Source of the DNA: Candidatus Parcubacteria bacterium
GTDB taxonomy: Bacteria; Patescibacteriota; Saccharimonadia; Saccharimonadales; Saccharimonadaceae
NCBI GenBank assembly: GCA_023432475.1
Contig: JAEYUN010000027.1
Location: 1 to 5,077, forward strand
DNA length: 5,077 nucleotides
Reading direction: 5' to 3'
Position 1 is the first letter of the stretch. Each line of letters begins with the position of its first letter. Of the stretch, positions 1 through 5,077 are shown one piece after another. The notes beneath the pieces were generated by a model, which saw only the letters and a program-made list of their open reading frames with translations, was not told the origin of the DNA and searched no databases. A program made the position numbers and the translations under genes.

Positions 1-2
1 GA

Positions 3-50
3 CGCGCTTTTGCTTCTGAATTCTGGCAAGGCTTTCGTCGTCAGGGATAA
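3..50 (+). CDS. Possible C-terminal end of an upstream gene (partial, unidentified)
   Basis: The left edge is open in two forward frames. The frame starting at base 3 ends with TAA at 48-50 and reads RAFASEFWQGFRRQG, an aromatic and arginine-rich tail plausible for a real protein end. The frame starting at base 1 ends with TAG at 52-54 and reads DALLLLNSGKAFVVRDN. Fifteen or so codons are too few to decide between them or to name a product. A third possibility is that both are non-coding. I slightly prefer the base-3 frame on composition alone. Whichever is right, about 40 bp remain before serS, enough for a promoter and no more. Confidence 0.3.
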   Translation, partial: RAFASEFWQGFRRQG

Positions 51-75
51 TTAGCTACCTATATCGCTTAGTTCG

Positions 76-95
76 CATGCTACAATAAAAGCATG
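76..95. repeat. Short dyad CATGC/GCATG framing the serS -10 box
   Basis: CATGC at 76-80 and GCATG at 91-95 are inverted copies separated by ten bases that contain the whole -10 hexamer; the right arm includes the serS start codon. The left arm is also part of the self-palindrome GCATGC (75-80). The arms are only 5 bp, so chance is a reasonable explanation. The placement would suit a small operator, but there is no independent evidence for a regulator. Confidence 0.3.
78..86 (+). promoter_or_regulatory. Extended -10 promoter of serS, predicted leaderless
   Basis: TGCTACAAT combines the TGn extension (78-80) with a -10 hexamer one base from TATAAT (81-86). Six bases separate the hexamer from the A of the serS ATG at 93, so a start 6-7 bases downstream of the hexamer falls on or beside the initiation codon. 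No -35-like hexamer occurs 16-18 bp upstream, as expected of an extended -10 promoter. No Shine-Dalgarno sequence precedes the ATG, which agrees with leaderless translation. The transcription start is inferred. Confidence 0.6.
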
Positions 96-1337
96 TTAGA
101 TATTCGTTATATCCGAGAAAACGCCGATAAAGTACAGCAAGCGGCGACTCATAAAGGTTACCAAGTGAACATCGCCCAGCTACTCCAGCTAGACGATTCC
201 AGACGCGAACTCCAACAGCAAGTCGACGAGTTGCGCACCAGGCGCAACGAAATCTCAGCGCAGATGAAAGGCGGTCAGCCCCAGCAAGCCCTCATTGACG
301 AGGGTAGGCAGCTCAAAGTTGAACTAGCCGAGCGCGAATCGTACCTGGCAAATGCCGAGCAAGAATACGGCACTGCTCTCAACCTGGTGCCGAACATTAT
401 ACTCGAGGATGTACCACTTGGTGGCGAGCATGACAGCATCGAGATTAAGCAGTGGGGCGAGCAAAAAACGGGCGGTGTTGACCATCTCGACTTCGCCCTC
501 CAGCGTGACTGGGTAGATTTTGAGCGTGGCGCCAAAGTAGCTGGCGCTAAGTTTTATTATCTGAAAGGCGACCTAGCCCTGCTGGAAAATGCTGTGCTGC
601 AGTTTGCTCTTTCGGTCGTGACGGCCAAAGGCTTTAGTTATATGACAGTCCCGCATATGGTCAATAGTCGGGTAGCTGAGGGTTCCGGCTTTGCGCCTAA
701 AGGTGACGCTAGCGGTAATGAATACTTTATAGACGGCGAAGACCTGGCACTTATCGGCACGGCCGAGGCGCCCCTAACTGGTTACCATGCCGACGAGATA
801 CTAAATGAAGCCGATTTGCCTATACTATACGCTGGCTACAGCCCCTGTTATCGTAAAGAAGCCGGTACCTACGGCAAGCACACCCGCGGCCTTTTTCGAG
901 TTCATCAGTTTAACAAGCTCGAGATGTACGCCTTTACCCTGGCTGAACAGTCAGCTGAAATTCATGAAAAAATCTTAGCTATCGAAGAAGAGGTCTGGCA
1001 AGCTCTGCGCATACCTTACCGTGTTGTCAACATTGCAGCCGGTGATCTTGGGGCGCCAGCCGCTAAAAAGTATGACATTGAGTATTGGTCACCGGTCGAC
1101 GGGACATACCGTGAACTGACTAGCTGTTCTAACTGTACTGATTTCCAAACAAGAGGGTTAAATATTCGCGTCCGGCGATCTGACGGGAGCGTTGAAGCCG
1201 CTCACTCACTCAACGGTACTGTCGTGGCCTTAGCGCGCTCGTTAGTGGCTATCATTGAACACTATCAAAATGAAGATGGTAGTCTACGGGTGCCTGATGT
1301 ATTAAAACCCTACATGGGCGGCCGCGAAGTTATATGA
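93..1337 (+). CDS. serS: Seryl-tRNA synthetase
   Basis: A cytoplasmic class II aminoacyl-tRNA synthetase that activates serine with ATP and charges tRNA-Ser (also tRNA-Sec where present). The 414 residues match the usual bacterial length of about 420. The start MLDIRYIREN is the canonical SerRS N-terminus. Residues about 27-100 form the charged antiparallel coiled-coil arm that grips the long variable arm of tRNA-Ser. The catalytic domain shows the serine-binding TxE loop (T223-A-E225), motif 2 around CYRKE (R254, E256) leading to RGLFRVHQF, the TSCSNCTDFQ block (343-352), and motif 3 NGTVVALAR ending in R382. No key residue is missing. The start has no Shine-Dalgarno sequence and sits directly behind a -10 box, so the mRNA is probably leaderless. 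The TGA stop overlaps the next ATG. Identification is secure. Confidence 0.98.
   Translation: MLDIRYIRENADKVQQAATHKGYQVNIAQLLQLDDSRRELQQQVDELRTRRNEISAQMKGGQPQQALIDEGRQLKVELAERESYLANAEQEYGTALNLVPNIILEDVPLGGEHDSIEIKQWGEQKTGGVDHLDFALQRDWVDFERGAKVAGAKFYYLKGDLALLENAVLQFALSVVTAKGFSYMTVPHMVNSRVAEGSGFAPKGDASGNEYFIDGEDLALIGTAEAPLTGYHADEILNEADLPILYAGYSPCYRKEAGTYGKHTRGLFRVHQFNKLEMYAFTLAEQSAEIHEKILAIEEEVWQALRIPYRVVNIAAGDLGAPAAKKYDIEYWSPVDGTYRELTSCSNCTDFQTRGLNIRVRRSDGSVEAAHSLNGTVVALARSLVAIIEHYQNEDGSLRVPDVLKPYMGGREVI
1334..1337 (+). other. ATGA start-stop overlap between serS and the dehydrogenase gene
   Basis: The dehydrogenase ATG (1334-1336) overlaps the serS TGA (1335-1337) by the typical ATGA arrangement. 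The bases before this ATG contain no good Shine-Dalgarno sequence, so translation probably depends on ribosomes terminating on serS. The N-terminus read from this ATG aligns with the class-2 dehydrogenase N-terminal extension from about residue 19, which supports the start. The next methionine (residue 36) would cut into that extension. Confidence 0.75.
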
Positions 1338-2488
1338 GTAGGCTGAAGCAGGGTGTGTCCAGGTTCACGCAGGCTGGATATCGCAACGTTGTTAAGCCGG
1401 CTTTGTTCGCACAGTCGCCCGACCGAGTTCATGCCGGCATGGTTAAAGTAGCTAAGGGAGTACAGCGCATACCGTTAGTGCGTGATGTGCCTAGGATATG
1501 GGCTTACCGTAACGACGGCTACTTAGCTCAAAAAGTTATGGGATTGCAGTTTCGTAACCCAATAGGGCTGAGTGCTGGTCTCGACAAAAATGCTGACATG
1601 GTCGGAGTAATGCAGGCCGTCGGCTTTGGTTTCATGATAGCCGGTTCGGTAACGGCTAAGCAGGGTACCGGCAACCCAAAGCCATGGTTTTATCGTTTAA
1701 AAAACTCCCGTTCGCTGGTTATAAACGCTGGCCTGCCTAACCGGGGGGCCAAGCTAATCGCCAAGCGGATTAGCCGCTATCCCGACAGGTTATTCAAGCA
1801 TTTCCCACTAACGATATCGGCTGCCAAAACCAACAGCCAACAAGTTGTCAGCGACCAAGAGGGCATAGCCGACTACTGTGAAACATTGAGTATTATGGAC
1901 GGCTTGGCGCAGGTTGCACTGCACGAAATCAATATATCTTGTCCGAATACTTACGGCGGCGAACCTTTTACTACACCAGGACGGCTAAATTCGCTACTGA
2001 CAGCTGTCGACACTCTCAAGCTCTCTAAGCCCGTCATAGTAAAAATGCCAATCAGCCTAGCTTGGAAAGATTTCAAGCATTTGCTAGATGTCATAGTTAA
2101 ACACAAAGTAGCAGCCGTTAACATCGGCAATTTATTAAAAGACCGCGCTAAAGCGAAGTTGCGTGATGAGTTACCGAAAGATATCAAAGGCAATCTAAGC
2201 GGTCTGCCAACCCAAGCCATAAGCACGGAACTGATACGCCGAACATACGCCGCTTACGGTAAAAAACTTACTATAGTCGGCACAGGCGGTGTATTTTCAG
2301 CCGAAGACGCTTACGAAAAAATCAAAGCTGGCGCTACACTGGTTGGTATGGTTAGCGGGGTTATTTTCGAAGGCCCACAAGTTATAGGCGAAATCAATCG
2401 CCGGTTAGTCGAGCTACTGAAAGCTGACGGGTTGACTAACGTAAAAGATGCTGTTGGTCTCGAGTCAGGTCGCAAAAGTACTATATAA
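1334..2488 (+). CDS. pyrD: Dihydroorotate dehydrogenase, class-2-like (probably quinone-linked)
   Basis: A predicted FMN flavoenzyme oxidising dihydroorotate to orotate in pyrimidine synthesis. Class-2 features: an N-terminal extension (about residues 1-60, with KPALFAQSPDRVHAGM) that in this class aids membrane and quinone access, then NPIGLSAGLDKN (D84-K85-N86), GFGFMIAGSVT, GNPKPWFYRL, N131/N136 in the NAGLPN loop, GNLSGLP (286-292) and the phosphate-binding VGTGGVF (315-321). Length 384 is slightly above the usual 335-370. Two oddities: the catalytic loop reads NISCPNT with C203, where class-2 enzymes such as E. coli PyrD have serine and class-1 enzymes have cysteine; and the class-2 NTT orotate-binding stretch appears replaced by NIGNLL (263-268). 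No transmembrane helix is evident; the first 20 residues are basic. It overlaps serS by 4 bp. Family membership is firm; substrate and electron acceptor are inferred. Confidence 0.9.
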   Translation: MSRLKQGVSRFTQAGYRNVVKPALFAQSPDRVHAGMVKVAKGVQRIPLVRDVPRIWAYRNDGYLAQKVMGLQFRNPIGLSAGLDKNADMVGVMQAVGFGFMIAGSVTAKQGTGNPKPWFYRLKNSRSLVINAGLPNRGAKLIAKRISRYPDRLFKHFPLTISAAKTNSQQVVSDQEGIADYCETLSIMDGLAQVALHEINISCPNTYGGEPFTTPGRLNSLLTAVDTLKLSKPVIVKMPISLAWKDFKHLLDVIVKHKVAAVNIGNLLKDRAKAKLRDELPKDIKGNLSGLPTQAISTELIRRTYAAYGKKLTIVGTGGVFSAEDAYEKIKAGATLVGMVSGVIFEGPQVIGEINRRLVELLKADGLTNVKDAVGLESGRKSTI

Positions 2489-2489
2489 T
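2484..2489 (+). promoter_or_regulatory. Probable -10 box (TATAAT) of the hpf promoter
   Basis: A perfect TATAAT overlaps the TAA stop of the dehydrogenase (2486-2488). The bases 16-18 bp upstream (around 2460-2467, TCGAGTCA) do not resemble TTGACA. A start near 2496 would give a leader of about 50 nt carrying the strong hpf Shine-Dalgarno sequence. The site suggests hpf can be expressed independently of serS and the dehydrogenase. A TA-rich stretch near a stop codon can produce such a hexamer by chance. Confidence 0.5.
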
Positions 2490-2533
2490 ATTAGATAGAT
2501 CGAGTATATCAGCTCGGTAGGAAGCTTCTAAAA

Positions 2534-2540
2534 AAGGAGG
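2534..2540 (+). promoter_or_regulatory. Strong Shine-Dalgarno sequence of hpf
   Basis: AAGGAGG lies 5 bases before the ATG at 2546 and is the strongest ribosome binding site in the window. It fixes the start codon. Just upstream, CTTCT (2525-2529) can pair with AGGAG (2535-2539), with one G-U pair, across an AAAAA loop. The same CTTC also belongs to the 8-bp palindrome GAAGCTTC (2521-2528), so two alternative small folds are possible. Confidence 0.85.
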
Positions 2541-2545
2541 GGAGT

Positions 2546-2908
2546 ATGATTGAACATATCGATATTAGCGGCGTGCGTTATGCGCTTGACGATACTACTA
2601 AAAAATACGTTACCAAGAAAATTGGCCGCTTGGACAGATACGTACCTCGTCATGCCCGTAAAACCCTCAAAGCTGAGGTTGTCTTGCGTGAAGTTAACCG
2701 AGCTAACGGCAACAAGTACGAGTGTTCTGTTAAACTCAGTCTTCCTAATAAATCCTTAAACGCTACCGACTCAACCATGAACATGCTTGCTGCCGTCGAC
2801 ATAGTCGAGGCCAAATTGATCCAGCAACTACGCAAATATAAAGAAACTTCTACTCCTCAAAAAGGCTGGCGAGCTCGAGTGGCTCGTATTAAACAACGCC
2901 TCGGCTAA
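2546..2908 (+). CDS. hpf: Ribosome hibernation promoting factor, short HPF/RaiA type
   Basis: A small protein of the HPF/RaiA (YfiA, S30AE) family, which binds the decoding region of the 30S subunit and keeps ribosomes inactive but intact during starvation. The 120 residues match a single beta-alpha-beta-beta-beta-alpha domain. They start with MIEHIDISGVRYALDDTTKK, the usual first strand and helix, have central strands around AEVVLREVNR and YECSVKLSL, and close with VDIVEAKLIQQLRKYK, the family's second helix. The tail (about 104-120) is strongly basic, suited to rRNA contact. The C-terminal dimerisation domain of long HPF, which mediates 100S formation in Firmicutes, is absent. It has its own -10 box and Shine-Dalgarno sequence, and lies directly before secA. 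Hibernation versus translation-inhibitor subtype cannot be told from sequence alone. Confidence 0.93.
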   Translation: MIEHIDISGVRYALDDTTKKYVTKKIGRLDRYVPRHARKTLKAEVVLREVNRANGNKYECSVKLSLPNKSLNATDSTMNMLAAVDIVEAKLIQQLRKYKETSTPQKGWRARVARIKQRLG

Positions 2909-2946
2909 GCCAGTTTTGGCGCCTTCTATCTCGGCTTGCTCTAGGG

Positions 2947-2952
2947 TATAAT
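2947..2952 (+). promoter_or_regulatory. Probable -10 box (TATAAT) of the secA promoter
   Basis: A perfect TATAAT in non-coding sequence, 55 bases before the secA ATG. Position 17 bp upstream reads TTCTAT, a poor -35, and the bases just before the hexamer (GGG) do not form a TGn extension. The predicted start near 2959 gives a leader of about 50 nt. secA may also be transcribed by read-through from hpf. Confidence 0.6.
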
Positions 2953-2987
2953 GTAAATAGTTGTTCAGGTGTGATAAAAGAAGTTAA

Positions 2988-2993
2988 AGGAAG
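2988..2993 (+). promoter_or_regulatory. Weak, distant Shine-Dalgarno-like sequence of secA
   Basis: AGGAAG is the best ribosome-binding match before secA but lies 14 bases from the ATG at 3008, beyond the usual 5-9. No alternative ATG, GTG or TTG in the same frame lies between it and the ATG, and the frame is closed upstream by TAA at 2975-2977. The start is therefore fixed despite the poor site. Initiation may rely on the unstructured A-rich leader. Confidence 0.4.
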
Positions 2994-3007
2994 AACAAAA
3001 GAACACT

Positions 3008-5077
3008 ATGATTAGTCGACAGACCGCTCTAACTAAAGTTTTTGGCGATCCGCAAAAGCGGACGCTAAAACGTCTGCAGAAAAAAGTCGATGACATAAAT
3101 GCCCTGGCTGAAAAATACCATCGCATGTCGACATCCGATCTTAAGAAACAAACCGAAGTATTAAAAAAACGTCTGGCGAGCAAAAAAACCGCACTGGACG
3201 ACCTGCTGCCAGACGCGTTTGCCCTAGTGAGAGAAGCGTCTGACCGGGTGTTGGGTATGCGACATTTCGACGTCCAGCTTATGGGCGGCATGGTATTGCA
3301 CGAAGGGAACGTTGCGGAGCTCAAGACCGGTGAAGGTAAGACTCTCATGGCAACTCTGCCGAGCTTTTTGAACGCTCTGGGCGCTAACGGGGTTCATGTC
3401 GTGACAGTCAATGATTATCTAGCGCAGCGTGATGCCGGCTGGATGGGGCAGATACATCATTATCTTGGGCTTAGTGTGGGTTGCATTATCAACGATCAAT
3501 CTTTCATATTCGACCCCAAGTACGACAACCCAGACCACGAAGATCCGCGCATGAAATTGTTGCGTCCATGTACGCGAAAAGAAGCTTATGCGGCCGATAT
3601 TACCTACGGCACCAACAATGAGTTCGGGTTCGATTATCTGCGCGACAACATGGTCAACGAAGTCGACCTACTGCGCCAGCGTCAGCTCAATTTTGCTATC
3701 GTTGACGAAGTGGACTCAATTCTAATCGACGAGGCTCGTACACCGCTAATCATTAGCGCCCCGGCGGCGGAAAACCCTGATAATTATATTAAATTTGCCA
3801 AATTGGCACATACTTTAAAGCCAGAGCATTATACTTTAGACGAAAAACGTAAGAGCGTCGCCCTAACCGATGAGGGTGTTGATATTGTCGAGAAAATGCT
3901 CGGTGTCAAAAACCTTTATAGCCCCGAGCACGTCCGGAGCGTTTATCATATGGAACAGGCTTTGCGGGCCGAAACTTTATTTAGGCGCGACAAAGACTAT
4001 GTCGTCAACGCCAATAACGAAGTTATTATTGTTGATGAGTTTACTGGTCGCCTGATGCATGGCCGGCGCTATAACGAAGGTCTTCACCAAGCGATTGAGG
4101 CTAAAGAGAGTGTGGCTGTTTTGCAAGAAAGCATGACACTGGCAACAATCTCGTTCCAAAATTATTTCCGTCTGTACGCCAAACTTTCCGGTATGACCGG
4201 TACGGCTTTTACGGAGGCTGAAGAGTTTCAGCAGATATACGGGCTTGACGTCGTGCAAGTACCGCCGAACAAGCCGCTTATCCGCGAGGATAGACCTGAC
4301 AAGATTTTCAAGACCGAAGCCGGCAAGATTAAGGCGTTAGTAGCTGACGTGGCCGAGTTTCACAAAGCTGGCCGCCCGGTACTAATTGGTTCGGCCTCGA
4401 TCGCTAAAAACGAACTCATATCGAGCGCTCTTAAAAAAGCCAAGATTCCGCATGAACTTTTGAATGCCAAAAACAATGAACATGAAGCTATGATTATTGC
4501 CAAAGCCGGTCAAAAAGGTTCTGTGACGCTCGCCACCAATATTGCTGGACGCGGTACTGACATTGTCCTAACTGATGAAACGCGTAAACTGGGCGGCTTG
4601 GTAGTGCTAGGCTCAGAGCGTCATGAAGCTCGTCGTATCGATAATCAGCTTCGTGGTCGCGGTGGTCGCCAGGGCGATCCCGGTCTGACACAGTTTTACG
4701 TCTCAGCCGAGGATGACCTGATGCGTATTTTCCAAGGTGAGCGCATAGCGTCTTTGATGGACCGGTTAGGCGTCGACGATGACACGCCGATAGAAAACAA
4801 AGCCGTGTCCAAAACCCTCGAATCAGCTCAGAAGCGGGTCGAGGGCTATAGCTACGATACCCGCAAAAACGTCGTTCAGTACGACAACGTTATAAATCGT
4901 CATCGCAAGGTTGTCTACAAGATTCGACGCGAGATTTTAGAGGGAGAGAATATCAAACCTGAAATCGAGCGTCTTCTCAGTGAAAAAGTCGCTGAACTGA
5001 CCCTTTTACCTGCCAAGAATAACCCGCGTTTCAACGAAGACTTCAAGGCGGTGATACCTTTAACAGACGGGGAACTC
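3008..5077 (+). CDS. secA: Preprotein translocase ATPase SecA (partial, C-terminus outside window)
   Basis: The motor that pushes unfolded preproteins through SecYEG at the inner face of the cytoplasmic membrane. The frame is open for 690 codons to the window edge; SecA is usually 800-900 residues. In order: N-terminal FGDPQKRTLKRL helix, Walker A TGEGKT (107-112, K111), the DITYGTNNEFGFDYLRDNM block (197-215), Walker B DEVD (233-236), DEARTPLIIS (241-250), the preprotein cross-linking domain, VDEFTGR (342-348), TNIAGRGTD (510-518), motif VI RGRGGRQGD (549-557), and scaffold-helix NVVQYDNVINRHR. The window ends within or near the helical wing domain, so the two-helix finger and zinc tail cannot be judged. 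Compared with E. coli (K108 to D209), Walker A to B is 21 residues longer because of an insert at about 162-188. Motif VI has glycine 552 where serine is usual. The gene follows hpf by 99 bp. Confidence 0.98.
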   Translation, partial: MISRQTALTKVFGDPQKRTLKRLQKKVDDINALAEKYHRMSTSDLKKQTEVLKKRLASKKTALDDLLPDAFALVREASDRVLGMRHFDVQLMGGMVLHEGNVAELKTGEGKTLMATLPSFLNALGANGVHVVTVNDYLAQRDAGWMGQIHHYLGLSVGCIINDQSFIFDPKYDNPDHEDPRMKLLRPCTRKEAYAADITYGTNNEFGFDYLRDNMVNEVDLLRQRQLNFAIVDEVDSILIDEARTPLIISAPAAENPDNYIKFAKLAHTLKPEHYTLDEKRKSVALTDEGVDIVEKMLGVKNLYSPEHVRSVYHMEQALRAETLFRRDKDYVVNANNEVIIVDEFTGRLMHGRRYNEGLHQAIEAKESVAVLQESMTLATISFQNYFRLYAKLSGMTGTAFTEAEEFQQIYGLDVVQVPPNKPLIREDRPDKIFKTEAGKIKALVADVAEFHKAGRPVLIGSASIAKNELISSALKKAKIPHELLNAKNNEHEAMIIAKAGQKGSVTLATNIAGRGTDIVLTDETRKLGGLVVLGSERHEARRIDNQLRGRGGRQGDPGLTQFYVSAEDDLMRIFQGERIASLMDRLGVDDDTPIENKAVSKTLESAQKRVEGYSYDTRKNVVQYDNVINRHRKVVYKIRREILEGENIKPEIERLLSEKVAELTLLPAKNNPRFNEDFKAVIPLTDGEL

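Larger units (their letters stand above)
2909..3007 (+). promoter_or_regulatory. hpf-secA intergenic region with A-rich secA leader
   Basis: These 99 bp hold the secA promoter and leader. A weak hairpin, GCCA-GTTT-TGGC (2909-2920), follows the hpf stop without a T run, so it is not a convincing terminator. CTCGGCT occurs at 2900-2906 and again at 2930-2936, a 7-bp direct repeat 30 bp apart. From about 2971 the strand is almost all purine, mostly A, and should be unstructured in RNA. No open frame of note and no recognisable riboswitch or secM-like ORF is present. Confidence 0.6.

Noticed and set aside
1335..1337. UGA recoding (genetic code 25) as in Gracilibacteria
   Set aside because: UGA terminates serS at the expected length, tryptophan is TGG throughout, and glycine positions use GGN, so the standard code fits.
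2501..2516. CGAG/CTCG dyad downstream of the dehydrogenase as terminator or operator
   Set aside because: Only 4 bp arms with an 8-base loop and no T tract; expected by chance at this length.
2550..2759. Forward frame of 69 codons overlapping hpf
   Set aside because: Out of frame within a well-recognised HPF gene, and not the frame served by the Shine-Dalgarno sequence.
2909..2920. Hairpin GCCA-GTTT-TGGC just after hpf as a rho-independent terminator
   Set aside because: The stem is 4 bp and the following bases (GCCTTCTATCTC) contain no T run, so it lacks the form of an intrinsic terminator.
2965..3348. Reverse-strand open frame of 127 codons over the start of secA
   Set aside because: It is antisense to the conserved SecA N-terminus, and its Ser/Arg/Phe-rich composition is typical of a shadow frame.
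3977..4258. Reverse-strand open frame of 93 codons inside secA
   Set aside because: It lies wholly opposite strongly conserved SecA motifs and resembles no family I know.
1..5077. A new defence, mobile or otherwise undescribed system
   Set aside because: Nearly every base belongs to four recognisable housekeeping genes or short promoter gaps; no repeats, integrase, transposase or unexplained gene is present.

Overview
The window is an ordinary, compact bacterial housekeeping segment read entirely on the + strand: seryl-tRNA synthetase (serS), a class-2-like dihydroorotate dehydrogenase (pyrD type), a short ribosome hibernation factor (hpf/raiA type) and the first 690 codons of the preprotein translocase ATPase SecA, which runs off the right edge. 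Gaps are short (about 40, 57 and 99 bp, plus one 4-bp overlap). I see no RNA gene, insertion sequence, CRISPR array, attachment site or phage gene.

Organism. Tight packing, a short single-domain HPF and a SecA with an extra segment in nucleotide-binding domain 1 fit a Patescibacteria/CPR bacterium. Candidatus Saccharibacteria is my best guess, from general resemblance of the proteins and not from a search. Base composition is balanced. UGA acts as a stop (end of serS) and tryptophan is always TGG, so the UGA-to-glycine code of Gracilibacteria/Absconditabacteria is not used.

Layout. Positions 1-50 probably hold the last codons of an upstream gene. An extended -10 box (TGCTACAAT) lies so close to the serS ATG that the transcript is predicted to be leaderless. 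serS and the dehydrogenase share ATGA and are probably co-transcribed and translationally coupled. A perfect TATAAT overlaps the dehydrogenase stop codon and is followed by a short leader with a strong Shine-Dalgarno sequence for hpf. A second perfect TATAAT lies in the hpf-secA gap and probably drives secA through an A-rich leader. All three promoters have good -10 boxes but no convincing -35 box. I found no convincing intrinsic terminator, so read-through along the block is likely.

How the genes work together. SerS charges tRNA-Ser, HPF protects idle ribosomes and SecA drives protein export: general growth functions rather than one pathway. The hpf-secA adjacency mirrors the order known in Bacillus subtilis (yvyD-secA-prfB). 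The dehydrogenase is the odd member: it has class-2 architecture but a cysteine where class-2 enzymes have their catalytic serine, and no other pyrimidine gene is beside it. No new defence, mobile or regulatory system is visible; the points worth checking are the dehydrogenase catalytic loop and the promoter/leader structures.
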